Notes: generated from the sequence alone by a model not told the origin. Shown: positions 17,757 to 25,817, numbered from the stretch's first letter. The stretch is 64,000 bases of DNA from JAMBLL01 sp964387145 (GCA_964387145.1 CAYLVM010000003.1:1-64000); one strand, 5' to 3'. Numbers and translations: made by a program.

Positions 17757-17787
17757 AAAAACGAAACCCTCCGGGACACGGAGGGTT
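17757..17787 (-). terminator. Intrinsic terminator (attenuator) before ilvB
   Basis: On the minus strand AACCCTCCG and CGGAGGGTT form a perfect 9-bp stem with a 5-nt loop, followed by TCG and a run of five T. It lies between the leader peptide and the ilvB Shine-Dalgarno, the position of an attenuator. An 8-bp hairpin lies just upstream (17789-17813). Confidence 0.85.
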
Positions 17788-17788
17788 G

Positions 17789-17813
17789 GGCGCATCGCTT
17801 GGTCTGATGCGCC
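17789..17813 (-). promoter_or_regulatory. Leader hairpin directly after the leader-peptide stop
   Basis: GGCGCATC and GATGCGCC pair over 8 bp with a 9-nt loop. The stem begins at the last base of the leader stop codon, so a ribosome in the leader ORF would open it. It probably takes part in the attenuation switch, but I could not find an obvious pairing that excludes the terminator. Confidence 0.6.
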
Positions 17814-17851
17814 TATATAAGAATGAGTACGACGTTGAGTGGTGTGTTCAT
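17813..17851 (-). CDS. ilvB leader peptide
   Basis: A 12-codon ORF, MNTPLNVVLILI, then TAG. Seven of its twelve residues are Leu, Val or Ile, with VVLILI uninterrupted at the end, the signature of a branched-chain amino acid attenuator. A GGGGCGGA stretch 7-14 nt upstream may serve as ribosome site. It lies about 23 nt after the predicted transcription start and just before two hairpins, the second an intrinsic terminator. Leader peptides upstream of ilvB are known from Corynebacterium and Streptomyces; this peptide is too short for normal gene callers. Confidence 0.8.
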   Translation of the reverse strand: MNTPLNVVLILI

Positions 17852-17880
17852 TTGGTGTTCCGCCCCGTAGAGCGCCACGC

Positions 17881-17909
17881 AAGTATTGCACCATGTGCTT
17901 TCATGTCAA
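17881..17909 (-). promoter_or_regulatory. ilvB operon promoter
   Basis: Minus-strand TTGACA (17909-17904) followed, after 16 or 17 nt, by AATACT or ATACTT (17887-17881). This is one of only two consensus -35 boxes recognised in the window; the other is before mraZ. The predicted start near 17874 leaves a leader RNA of about 130 nt before ilvB. Confidence 0.75.
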
Positions 17910-17942
17910 GATGACCGGACCAGCGGGCACAAGATCGAACCG

Positions 17943-19145
17943 ATGATGGCAGCTCATGAGCGCTCGATTCTGCACAACGTGATCGCCGTTGCACGCCGTG
18001 AACTGGCGGACAGAGACGCCGATTCGGTTCCCGTCCGTCTCCGGCGTGTCGCAAAGAATTCGTCGCGGACACTGCCACCACCGTTCGCAGACTCCGTCCT
18101 TCGCGAGGTTCGAGAGGACCCGGTGTTCAGAGATTCGGTGAGGGATCGCTGGGATCAGGAAGGGGTCGATGATGCCATCGGACGGAACTTCCTCGAGAAC
18201 CCAGAGGACGCCAGGCTCGAGATCGTCGAAACCTCCAGGGACGTACAGCTCCGTGATCTCGAGTGTGAGCTCACCGCGGCACGCGAGAAGATCGAGACAC
18301 TCCAAGAGCGCCTGGTCGAGGCCAAGAAGAGGCTGTCCAGGGTGCGAGCAGAACACGAGATCGCTCTGCATCGACGCCAGAAAGCCGAGGATGCATCGCG
18401 AGCGGGGTTGTTGCGTACGATCGGGCGGTACGAGGCGGAGGTGCGCTCGGGACACCACGAAAGGGGAGAGCTCACCGATCGCATCGATGAGCTCGAGGCG
18501 GCTCTCGAGGTTGCAGAGGAGCGTGTCGTACGTTCGGTCGAACGAGCCGCCCGGCGCCGTGCCCCCGTGTCGGCACCGAGAGATGTGCATCGTGCCCAGC
18601 CACCGAAGGATCCCATAGCCTTCGCCACCTGGCTCGATACGATGGAGCGGACACAACGACCGTATCGTGAAGCCGAGCGCGTGAACGCGGTCGGCAGCAC
18701 ACCCCGGCCGATCACGATTCCGAGTGGGATGCAGCCTGATACCCGTGAGGCGGTCTCGGCCGTCATCGCCCAGCAGCCATCGCTCGTCGTCGTCGACGGG
18801 TACAACGTTTCGGGAACGTTCATGCACGACGACTTCTCCTCTCATGCGGCTCGGGTATCGGTCATCGCCAAGGCGGAGCGTCTCGCTGCATCATGCGGTT
18901 CAGGCGTCGTGGTCGTGTTCGACTCGTCCGACGTCGAGGGCAGGCCATCGTTCCGATCCACCGGTGGCGTCGATGTCGTGTTCTCACGGAACTGCACGGC
19001 TGACGACGAGATCGTCGAGATCGTCGAGAGTGTCGGCGAGCGAACCGTCGTCGTGACGACCGATCGGGAACTGCGAGAACGATGTGCACGGTACGGTGCC
19101 GTCTCGCTGTGGTCGAACGCCTTTGTGGAGTGGGCGAACTGCTAA
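17943..19145 (+). CDS. Coiled-coil protein with C-terminal YacP-like NYN (PIN-fold) domain
   Basis: About 400 aa. Residues around 95-190 are rich in Glu, Arg and Leu with heptad character (a long coiled coil). The last 130 residues form a NYN/YacP domain: SLVVVDGYNVSGTF carries the first catalytic-type Asp and the Asn, VVVVFDSSDVEG the next, and TVVVTTDRELRERC the last acidic cluster, as in Mg2+-dependent PIN-like RNases. It probably binds or cuts RNA; YacP (Rae1) of Bacillus cuts mRNA on the ribosome, but that function is not established here. Start uncertain: ATG 17943 or 17946. A TTG at 17886 would overlap the divergent ilvB promoter. Confidence 0.7.
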   Translation: MMAAHERSILHNVIAVARRELADRDADSVPVRLRRVAKNSSRTLPPPFADSVLREVREDPVFRDSVRDRWDQEGVDDAIGRNFLENPEDARLEIVETSRDVQLRDLECELTAAREKIETLQERLVEAKKRLSRVRAEHEIALHRRQKAEDASRAGLLRTIGRYEAEVRSGHHERGELTDRIDELEAALEVAEERVVRSVERAARRRAPVSAPRDVHRAQPPKDPIAFATWLDTMERTQRPYREAERVNAVGSTPRPITIPSGMQPDTREAVSAVIAQQPSLVVVDGYNVSGTFMHDDFSSHAARVSVIAKAERLAASCGSGVVVVFDSSDVEGRPSFRSTGGVDVVFSRNCTADDEIVEIVESVGERTVVVTTDRELRERCARYGAVSLWSNAFVEWANC

Positions 19146-19196
19146 ACACATGCTTGGAACACACCGATAGATAGTCCAGCGATCATCCGGAGTTCT

Positions 19197-21458
19197 GTGG
19201 CTGCCACGCTTTCGCGTTCACATCTCGACAATCCCCATGTGTCGCAGTCCACGCGTGCAGCCGTGACCGGGCGTTGGCACGAGATGCGCCGCTTGACGGG
19301 CCTGATCGCCGTCGTTCTCTCGGTCACGAGCGGACTCATGCTCTCGTGGCCGGCGATGGCGGTGATCTCCGTCCTTGGCCTCGGTCTCGTAGTCGACTCC
19401 ATCCTTGCCCTGCGAACTGACCGGGTCGCGACCGGGCCGACGCTCGTCGCCGATATCTCCCTCGCCGGTTTCGCGATGATCCTCATCGGCGTCCCATCGG
19501 CGGCGATCGGCGTGATGGTCGCGTATTTCGTGCTCGTCGTTGCAGTTCTCGGCCGGTCCGCACGTTCGTGGTGGATCGGCCTCTACGCGATCACCGTCGG
19601 CGCGGCCGCATCGGTTGCAACCATCCCTCATCTGACTGCGGCTCACAGCGGCGTACATGCCCTCGTGGCGGGGATCATCGTGGTCGCCGTGTTCGGGATG
19701 TCGACCATCTCGATGGTGCGAGAGTTCGTGATCGTATCGAAACTGGGAAGTGAGTCAACCGGGCGACGGATCGAGATCGCGGACGCAATCGCGAGGGCCT
19801 CGAGGGCCATGGTCGCAGACGACGACGCCGGTGCCCTCGCCCGATCGCTCGAGCCCATCCGCGAGGCGCTCGACGTCTCTGTCGTGTTCATCGAAAAGAA
19901 CATCGAAGATCCGGAGCTCGGATTGTGCGCCGTCGTCGTCGAGCGAGTGGTCCCGGATATATATGTCCACCCGTCCGTCGATCGGCGAGCGATGGTGGCC
20001 TGGTCCGAGATGCCGGGCGCGCGCTCACACCTCGAGGGAGGGGCGCCGTTCTTGTTCCGCGTCGAGGAGGCACGAGGCACACCCGGTGATCGTGGCGGGG
20101 AAGCCGGGTTGCAGGTCGAGGTGGACATACCGATCGTCCAGAACGGTGATTGGGTAGGCGTTGTCGGGGCCGGCCACCACGATGGAGGGCGGGTCTGGCG
20201 GTCAGACGATCTCATGCTGCTGAGGACCCTCGCCGATCTCATATCAGCGTTCTGGCAGAGGCGAGACGACGAGAAGGTCCGTGACTCTCTGATCGGGTCT
20301 CTCGACGGACGGTTGCGTTTCGAGGAGGCGCTTGCCCGTTCGTCGCGGGTGCTCCTCGCTGGGAGCTCGAGCGATCTCTCACCTGCGCTCGATGCGATCG
20401 GGACGGCTGCGAGCGTCGATGAGGTGGTCGTCACGAGGACTGTGGCAGATGAGTCCGGCGAACCTGTTGCCGAAGTGCTCGCCGTGTGGTCTCCCAAGGG
20501 GTCGCGACCGCGTGCTCGGGTGGGTGACGTCGCCCCATACGCCGAGAAGCCTGGAGTTCGTGACAAGCTTCAACGCGGCGATACGGTCGAAATCGACGAA
20601 TCCGAAGAGCGACATCTCATCACCGGAATCGAAGTCGGTGGCGGATGGTTCGGCTCGGTCGGGTTCATTGCATCGCCAGCATCCGAACCGTGGACACCCC
20701 GCACACAGGCGTTCCTACGAACGATCGCGGACATCTTCGGTGCCTTCTACGAGCGGGCGCAGTACCGCGCCAGGCTCGAGCAGTCCCTCGCCTCGAAGGA
20801 CCAGCTGATCGGATCTGTGAGCCACGAGCTACGGACGCCGCTCACGGCCGTGGCCGGGCTTGCCGAGGAGCTGATCGCTTACGACGAGATGTTCACCACC
20901 GAGGAACGAAAGGAGCTGCTCGAAGTCATCGCAGAAGAGAGCAGAGAGATGGACGCCCTCGTCGAGGACCTGCTCATCGCTGCACGATCAGAGGATGCCG
21001 CGGTCCCCGTGTTCCCAGAGGTGATAGATCTGTGCCTACTGGCTCATGATGTGCTGGCTGATCTGACCATCCCCGCCGGTGTGTCCGTGACGGTCTCCGA
21101 CGGTCCGGTCGACACCTTCGCCGACCCCGTCCGGGTTCGCCAGATCGTTCGGAACCTCGTGACCAACGCGCTGCGGTACGGCGGTCCGAACATCGAGATC
21201 GACGTCCGCGGCGATGTAGATAGCGTGTCCCTCCGTGTGAGCGATGACGGTTCCGGCATCAAAGCAGGGGATAGGGAAGCCGTGTTCGAGCCGTACGGCC
21301 GTGCATCACAAGGTGCGACACACAAGGCTTCCGTCGGTCTCGGTCTGACGTTGTCGCGACGACTTGCAGGACTCATGGACGGAACGCTCGAGTACGTCGA
21401 CGGTGACGGTGCGACGTTCCTCCTCAGGTTGCCCCTGCCTGGGACGGCTTCGGTCTGA
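19197..21458 (+). CDS. Membrane sensor histidine kinase with GAF-like regions (orphan)
   Basis: 753 aa. Six hydrophobic helices occupy about residues 33-175. Two GAF-like segments follow (about 190-350 and 375-520), then the dimerisation/phosphoacceptor site SVSHELRTPL with His about 543, and an HATPase domain with the N box RNLVTNALRYGG, the G1 box VSDDGSGI and G2 GLGLTLSRRLAG. GTG start with CGGAG 5 nt upstream. No response-regulator gene is adjacent, so its partner must lie elsewhere. The signal is unknown. Its stop codon abuts the stop of the convergent LLM gene with no spacer. Confidence 0.85.
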   Translation: MAATLSRSHLDNPHVSQSTRAAVTGRWHEMRRLTGLIAVVLSVTSGLMLSWPAMAVISVLGLGLVVDSILALRTDRVATGPTLVADISLAGFAMILIGVPSAAIGVMVAYFVLVVAVLGRSARSWWIGLYAITVGAAASVATIPHLTAAHSGVHALVAGIIVVAVFGMSTISMVREFVIVSKLGSESTGRRIEIADAIARASRAMVADDDAGALARSLEPIREALDVSVVFIEKNIEDPELGLCAVVVERVVPDIYVHPSVDRRAMVAWSEMPGARSHLEGGAPFLFRVEEARGTPGDRGGEAGLQVEVDIPIVQNGDWVGVVGAGHHDGGRVWRSDDLMLLRTLADLISAFWQRRDDEKVRDSLIGSLDGRLRFEEALARSSRVLLAGSSSDLSPALDAIGTAASVDEVVVTRTVADESGEPVAEVLAVWSPKGSRPRARVGDVAPYAEKPGVRDKLQRGDTVEIDESEERHLITGIEVGGGWFGSVGFIASPASEPWTPRTQAFLRTIADIFGAFYERAQYRARLEQSLASKDQLIGSVSHELRTPLTAVAGLAEELIAYDEMFTTEERKELLEVIAEESREMDALVEDLLIAARSEDAAVPVFPEVIDLCLLAHDVLADLTIPAGVSVTVSDGPVDTFADPVRVRQIVRNLVTNALRYGGPNIEIDVRGDVDSVSLRVSDDGSGIKAGDREAVFEPYGRASQGATHKASVGLGLTLSRRLAGLMDGTLEYVDGDGATFLLRLPLPGTASV

Positions 21459-22493
21459 TCACACGACGTGCTCGGCGATGACGCGCATCGTCGAGAGATC
21501 AGACGTTGCCACGATCAGCGTCGAGACACCTGCGGCTCTCCACGCGTCGAGACGGTCGGCGATACGGTCGGGAGATCCTACGAGACAGACCTCATCGACG
21601 AGTTCGTCGGGAACGGCCATCGTTGCTTCCATCTTCTTGCCGGCGAGATAGAGATCTTGGATCGTTTCGGCTTCCGCCTCGTACCCGTACCTCCGTGTGA
21701 GGTCGTTGTAGAAGTTCCTGCCCTTGGCCCCCATGCCACCGATGTAGAGGGCGAGCATGGGCTTCATCTGGAGCCGTCCAGCATCGAGGTCGTCGGTCAC
21801 GAGAGCACCGACGGTGGGTGCGATCGCGAAGCGTTCTGCCTTGCCGTCCTCCCCGCTGAGGGCGAAGCCTTCGTCGAGGAGCGGTTGGTACATTTCGGAG
21901 GTCCGCTCGGGTGAGAAGAACACCGGGAGCCATCCGTCGGCGATCTCGGCTGCGAGCTTCACGTTCTTCGGCCCGATCGCTGCGAGGTAGATCGGCAGGT
22001 CCGGGTTCTTGGGATGCAACATCATCTTGAGTGGCTTGCCGAGTCCGGTGGCATCGTCCCCCGTGTAGGGCATCTGGTAGTAGACACCTTGGAACTCGAC
22101 CGGTTCGTCACGGGCGAAGATCATTCTCAGAATCGCGATGTACTCGCGTGTGACCGTGAGCGGTTTGCCGAACGCTCGTCCGTGCCAGCCTTCGACTACC
22201 TGGGGACCCGATACGCCGAGTCCGAGGATGAACCTCCCATTCGACATCACGTCGATCGTCGCAGCGGTCATGGCGGTCATCGCCGGAGTCCGTGCCGGCA
22301 TCTGGAAGACGGCGGATCCGACTTTGATACGCTCGGTGCGCGCCGCAACCCATGCCAGCGGGGTGAGCGCATCGGAGCCGTACGCCTCGGCCGTCCACAC
22401 CGAGTCGTATCCGAGGTCCTCCGCCTCTTGAATGAGCGTGAAGTTGTCCGCGATAGCGGTGCCGTAGTAGCCGATGTTGAGCCCGAGTTTCAT
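21459..22493 (-). CDS. LLM-class (luciferase-like) F420-dependent oxidoreductase
   Basis: 344-aa TIM-barrel oxidoreductase of the bacterial luciferase superfamily. MKLGLNIGYYG, EAEDLGYDSVWTAEAYGSDA and LGVSGPQVVEGWHG match the F420-dependent subgroup common in actinobacteria, and IYLAAIGPKNVKLAAEIADG is its usual central motif. Use of F420 rather than FMN is inferred from the subgroup. I chose the ATG at 22493; the upstream 13 codons are not family-like. A TAGAGT hexamer 7 nt before the ATG and no Shine-Dalgarno suggest a leaderless mRNA. Confidence 0.85.
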   Translation of the reverse strand: MKLGLNIGYYGTAIADNFTLIQEAEDLGYDSVWTAEAYGSDALTPLAWVAARTERIKVGSAVFQMPARTPAMTAMTAATIDVMSNGRFILGLGVSGPQVVEGWHGRAFGKPLTVTREYIAILRMIFARDEPVEFQGVYYQMPYTGDDATGLGKPLKMMLHPKNPDLPIYLAAIGPKNVKLAAEIADGWLPVFFSPERTSEMYQPLLDEGFALSGEDGKAERFAIAPTVGALVTDDLDAGRLQMKPMLALYIGGMGAKGRNFYNDLTRRYGYEAEAETIQDLYLAGKKMEATMAVPDELVDEVCLVGSPDRIADRLDAWRAAGVSTLIVATSDLSTMRVIAEHVV

Positions 22494-22500
22494 GGCGTCG

Positions 22501-22506
22501 ACTCTA
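22501..22506 (-). promoter_or_regulatory. Leaderless-type -10 hexamer for the LLM gene
   Basis: Minus-strand TAGAGT, 7 nt before the ATG at 22493. No Shine-Dalgarno precedes the start codon. Confidence 0.5.
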
Positions 22507-22536
22507 GACGTGCCGCGTCGCGTGCATCCCACGACG

Positions 22537-22573
22537 GTGATCTGTGAACTGTGATCTGTGAACTGTGAACTGT
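22537..22573 (+). repeat. Heptamer tandem repeat, GTGAWCT family
   Basis: Five head-to-tail heptamers: GTGATCT, GTGAACT, GTGATCT, GTGAACT, GTGAACT, then a trailing GT; a more degenerate stretch (CTGTCATCTGTTGTC) continues to 22590. It lies in the spacer between the divergent LLM gene and the small cysteine-rich protein gene. The same family occurs at 34722, 43996 and, inverted, at 45183. Confidence 0.85.
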
Positions 22574-22613
22574 TCCTGTCATCTGTTGTCTATTTCCTGT
22601 CGTACCCACCCGA

Positions 22614-22626
22614 TAGCGTGTCACCC
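22614..22626 (+). promoter_or_regulatory. Candidate -10 (TAGCGT) with a 6-codon mini-ORF before the small Cys protein
   Basis: TAGCGT (22614-22619) is 7 nt before an ATG at 22627 that opens a six-codon ORF (MTWRYG). Its TGA overlaps the ATG of the next gene (22644), and the mini-ORF contains that gene's GGAGG Shine-Dalgarno. Either the mini-ORF is a translated leader, or initiation at this site simply gives a short 5' leader of about 17 nt. Confidence 0.35.
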
Positions 22627-22643
22627 ATGACCTGGAGGTACGG

Positions 22644-22847
22644 ATGATCATCGATTGTGACCGTTGTGTGATGGCGAACACGGATGCGTGCGATGGGTGC
22701 GTCGTGAGCGCCCTCGTCGGAAGTACCGGCGTACTCGCCCTGGCAGAGGAGGAAGCGCGAGCGATCGAGGCCATGAGCAGGGTCGGGCTCGTTCCCCCAC
22801 TGCTCCTCGTCGAGGGAGGAGTCCGTGCAGCGGATTCGAGGTCGTAG
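22644..22847 (+). CDS. Small cysteine-rich conserved protein
   Basis: 67 aa starting MIIDCDRCVMANTDACDGCVV, with two CxxC pairs in the first 20 residues that could bind a metal (Zn or Fe). The rest is a hydrophobic helix (ALAEEEARAIEAMSRVGLVPPLLL). Small proteins with this N-terminal pattern occur across actinobacteria; no function is known to me. ATG with GGAGG 6 nt upstream. It ends 9 bp before the queG-like gene, whose -10 hexamer overlaps its stop codon. Confidence 0.7.
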   Translation: MIIDCDRCVMANTDACDGCVVSALVGSTGVLALAEEEARAIEAMSRVGLVPPLLLVEGGVRAADSRS

Positions 22848-22850
22848 CAT
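22845..22850 (+). promoter_or_regulatory. Leaderless-type -10 hexamer for the queG-like gene
   Basis: TAGCAT is exactly 6 nt before the ATG at 22857; its first three bases are the TAG stop of the preceding gene. Confidence 0.5.
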
Positions 22851-22856
22851 GGTGGC

Positions 22857-23924
22857 ATGGATCTCCGTGACGATCTCGTATCGCTCGCAGCTGCACACGC
22901 TGCAACGATCGGGGTGACGGATCTCGCTCCGTTCCCTGAGGTCGGCGACGAGATGCGTGCCAGGATCGACGCCGGGTCGACGTCGAAGCTCGGGTTCACC
23001 TACAAGGATGTCGGCGTGGCGGCGGCGCCGTTGCTCTCGTTTCCGTGGGGGCGCTCGATCATCGTCGTCGCCGTCGGGTATCTGCGCGACGGCGACGGCC
23101 CACGCGATGGCCGATCCGTCGCGCGATTCGCCGATGGCGACCGGTACCACACGCTCACCACCATCCTGGGGGAACTCGCCGATCACCTGGATCGATCCGG
23201 CCACCGGGTCGAGATCGTCTTCGACGATGATCGGCTCGTCGACAGGGCAGTCGCGGCGCGAGCGGGGGTGGGGTGGTCGGGGAAGAGCTCGATGCTGCTC
23301 GTCCCGGGGCACGGACCCTGGGTGCTCCTTGGCTCCATCGTGACCGACGCGTTGCTTCCGAGAGATGAAGCGATGCTGCGGACGTGCGGTACGTGTGACG
23401 ACTGCATCCCTGCATGTCCAACGGCAGCGATCGTCGCACCGGGAGTGATCGATGCTCGTCGCTGTCTCGCAGCCATCTTTCAATCTCGAGGTGACATCCC
23501 GCGAGAGGTTCGCACTGCGGCAGGGGGGCGGATCTATGGGTGCGATGACTGTCTGACATCATGCCCTCCCGGGGCCCGTGACCTGGAATCTCGATCGCTG
23601 GAACCCGATGCCTTCACCGCACTCGATCTTCTCGGTATGAGCGATCGGGAGCTTGCCTCGTCCGTCGCTCACTGGTACGTTCCGGGCCGCCGGATGCGTT
23701 TCCTGCGGCGCAACGCGCTGGTCGCTCTCGGCAACACAGGGAGCGAGACGGCGGTTCCGGTCATCCTCGGGTACCTCGGGCACCCCGACGCCATGCTGGC
23801 AAGACATGCCGCGTGGTCCCTCGGGGCCCTCGCACCCGATCTCGTGGGGAGCATCAGGGATCGACTCGTCGCCACAGAGCAGGACGATGGTGTCCGCCGC
23901 GAACTCGACGCCGCCTGCGCGTGA
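22857..23924 (+). CDS. queG: Epoxyqueuosine reductase (QueG)-like protein
   Basis: QueG removes the epoxide in the last step of queuosine synthesis on tRNA, using cobalamin and two [4Fe-4S] clusters. This 355-aa protein has the N-terminal corrinoid-binding half, the ferredoxin-type motif CGTCDDCIPACPTAAI, a second cluster motif YGCDDCLTSCPPGA, and C-terminal HEAT-like repeats (RRNALVALGNTGSETAVPVI and another after it). Conserved QueG segments such as the GWxGKSS loop are present (GVGWSGKSSMLL). No other queuosine gene is in the window, so activity on tRNA is inferred. A paralogous corrinoid iron-sulfur role is possible. Confidence 0.75.
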   Translation: MDLRDDLVSLAAAHAATIGVTDLAPFPEVGDEMRARIDAGSTSKLGFTYKDVGVAAAPLLSFPWGRSIIVVAVGYLRDGDGPRDGRSVARFADGDRYHTLTTILGELADHLDRSGHRVEIVFDDDRLVDRAVAARAGVGWSGKSSMLLVPGHGPWVLLGSIVTDALLPRDEAMLRTCGTCDDCIPACPTAAIVAPGVIDARRCLAAIFQSRGDIPREVRTAAGGRIYGCDDCLTSCPPGARDLESRSLEPDAFTALDLLGMSDRELASSVAHWYVPGRRMRFLRRNALVALGNTGSETAVPVILGYLGHPDAMLARHAAWSLGALAPDLVGSIRDRLVATEQDDGVRRELDAACA

Positions 23925-23941
23925 AGCCGGTCGGGCGGGTC

Positions 23942-23947
23942 TACGCT
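23942..23947 (+). promoter_or_regulatory. Candidate -10 hexamer (TACGCT)
   Basis: TANNNT hexamer 41 nt before the ATG at 23989, which would give a leader of about 35 nt carrying the GAAGGGAG Shine-Dalgarno. No clear -35. Confidence 0.3.
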
Positions 23948-23988
23948 GAAGTGTCGCAACGGCGGCGGTTCGCTGAAGGGAGACGACG

Positions 23989-24279
23989 ATGACGATGCTG
24001 TTCGGCGCTGCGCTGTTGGTCGGGTTCGTCATGCTGCTCGCCTGGGTGGCAGCCGCAACCGTTGCCGGAAGCGTCGAGGGCCACGAGCACCAGGACCCCG
24101 AGCGGTATCTCGGCGTCGTTGGGCGCTCGGTGATGGCGGCGTTCCTTGGATTCGGCATGGCAGGACTGTCGTCTCTCTATGCGGGCTGGCCCGTTCCCCT
24201 CGTTGTCGTGGCGTCGCTCGGCGGTGCTGGTGCATTGGTCGGTGTCGGCGTCTGGCTCGGCCCGTCCGGGGTCGAGTAG
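23989..24279 (+). CDS. Small membrane protein of unknown function
   Basis: 96 aa with three hydrophobic stretches (about residues 4-27, 45-64 and 69-90) separated by a polar EGHEHQDPERYLG loop. I do not recognise a family. The ATG has a GAAGGGAG Shine-Dalgarno. It stops 2 bp before the GTG of the phosphoesterase gene and is probably cotranscribed with it. Confidence 0.6.
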   Translation: MTMLFGAALLVGFVMLLAWVAAATVAGSVEGHEHQDPERYLGVVGRSVMAAFLGFGMAGLSSLYAGWPVPLVVVASLGGAGALVGVGVWLGPSGVE

Positions 24280-24281
24280 CC

Positions 24282-25076
24282 GTGCTCATCGTCGCCGATG
24301 TCCACGCAGCAAGTGAAGCCCTCGCGCGTGTTGCCTCCCGCGGTGAGACGCTGCTCATCCTTGGTGATCTCGTGAACCTGATCGACTACCGCACCGGCGA
24401 GGGGATCGTTGCAGACGTCGTTGGACTCGACACGGTCACCGCTATCGCGACCCTTCGTGAGCAGAATCGTTTCGATGAGGCGTCTGCAGTCTGGTCGACA
24501 CGTGTCGCCGGTATCGAGGATCGCGTGCGAAACGACGTCGGTGTGGCAATGGCGAGTCAGTACGAGCAGGTTGCTGAGGCGCTCGGAGGGGTCGACGCGT
24601 ACGTCACCTACGGGAACGTCGACCGGCCCGACATGCTCGAAGCGAGCCTTCCCCCGTCATCGAGGTACGTCGATGCCGACGTCGTGGACATCGAAGGATG
24701 GAGTGTCGGATTCGTCGGTGGCGGTGTACCGAAGCTCGGCACCGATGGTGAGGTCACCCCGTCGGTCATGGCGGACAAACTCGGTCGTCTCGGCCCGGTC
24801 GACGTGCTGTGCAGCCACGTGCCACCGGCGATCGAGCCGCTGGCACGCGATGTCGTTGGGAGAGGATTCAAGGGGTCTGTCGAGATCCTCGAGTACATCG
24901 ACGAGTTCCAGCCTGCTTTCCACTTCTTCGGTGACATCCATCAACCCCAGGCCCTGGTGTGGCGCCGCGGTGTCACCGTCTGTCGGAACGTTGGCTACTT
25001 CCGAGCGACGGGTCGACCGTTCCCGTTCCCGGCCAAATACGGGAAGGATCGCCCTTCGCTCCCGGAGGGCCCGTGA
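24282..25076 (+). CDS. Calcineurin-like metallophosphoesterase
   Basis: 264 aa with the ordered metal-binding motifs of the superfamily: VADVHA (D-x-H) at the N-terminus, LILGDLVN (GD), YGNVDRPD (GN-x-D), CSHVPP (H) and HFFGDIHQPQ (GD-x-H). The dinuclear metal site is therefore complete. The substrate is unknown. GTG start 2 bp after the previous stop. The next gene's GTG overlaps its TGA (GTGA). Confidence 0.8.
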   Translation: MLIVADVHAASEALARVASRGETLLILGDLVNLIDYRTGEGIVADVVGLDTVTAIATLREQNRFDEASAVWSTRVAGIEDRVRNDVGVAMASQYEQVAEALGGVDAYVTYGNVDRPDMLEASLPPSSRYVDADVVDIEGWSVGFVGGGVPKLGTDGEVTPSVMADKLGRLGPVDVLCSHVPPAIEPLARDVVGRGFKGSVEILEYIDEFQPAFHFFGDIHQPQALVWRRGVTVCRNVGYFRATGRPFPFPAKYGKDRPSLPEGP

Positions 25077-25792
25077 GCTCGATCGATCTCGATGACCTCG
25101 CCAGGGGGTACGCATACCGGCAGCCGTCGTCGGCCACACGGAAACGTGCCCGTGATGCTGCCCGGGACCAGAGCGGCATCCTGCTCGATGTCGGTGGCGG
25201 TACGGGAGCACACGCCGGTGAGTGGGCTATGGGCGGGGGCGTGCCCATCGTCGTAGACCCCTCTGGACAGATGTGTTCGATCGCAGCGACACGGCGAGGC
25301 GTCGAGGTCGTCACCGCCAGAGCAGAGGCTCTTCCGTTCGTCGGACGAAGTGCCGGACTCGTGTACTTCCACCTCTCCATCCACTACGGCGCGCTCGACG
25401 CGGTGATCGACGAGGCGTGTCGCGTGGCCGTACCCGGTGCCAGGATCGAGATATGGACGTTCGCTCCTGAAACGATGGCATCGTCCGCCCTTGCACGATG
25501 GTTCCCTTCGATCGGACCGATCGACGCTGCAAGGTTCCCGGAGATCGACCGGATCGTCGAGCATCTCTCACAACGCGGCGCCTCCGTCGAAGTGCTGGCC
25601 ATGCCCGAGGTGGTGGAACGAACTGCTGCATCGTGGCAGGAGGCAGTGGCCAACAGGTTCGTCTCGACGTTGCAGCTCATCTCGAGCAATGAGATGGCCC
25701 GAGGCCTCGCCCGGTTCACCGAGACGTACCCCGATCCCAACGATGTCTACCGCTACACGATCGACTTCGTCCGTGTCCGGGCGACACGATGA
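25073..25792 (+). CDS. Class I SAM-dependent methyltransferase
   Basis: 239 aa with a methyltransferase Rossmann fold: motif I is LLDVGGGTGAHAGEWA, followed by PIVVDPSGQM (motif II), VVTARAEALPF and VYFHLSIHYGALDAVIDEA. The substrate cannot be inferred. The GTG at 25073 sits 3 nt after GGAGGGC and overlaps the upstream stop by 4 bp; the frame is open further upstream but that part lies inside the phosphoesterase gene. Confidence 0.75.
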   Translation: MSSIDLDDLARGYAYRQPSSATRKRARDAARDQSGILLDVGGGTGAHAGEWAMGGGVPIVVDPSGQMCSIAATRRGVEVVTARAEALPFVGRSAGLVYFHLSIHYGALDAVIDEACRVAVPGARIEIWTFAPETMASSALARWFPSIGPIDAARFPEIDRIVEHLSQRGASVEVLAMPEVVERTAASWQEAVANRFVSTLQLISSNEMARGLARFTETYPDPNDVYRYTIDFVRVRATR

Positions 25793-25811
25793 GCGACGCT
25801 ACCTGTGGCGC

Positions 25812-25817
25812 TAACCT
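25812..25817 (+). promoter_or_regulatory. Candidate -10 hexamer before the SRPBCC-ArsA group
   Basis: TAACCT, predicted start near 25824, would give a leader of about 23 nt carrying the strong AAAGGAGG site. Confidence 0.35.

Noticed and set aside
16550..17914. 454-codon open frame on the plus strand
   Set aside because: Antisense to ilvB and its leader; no recognisable domain, and the sense strand is unambiguous.
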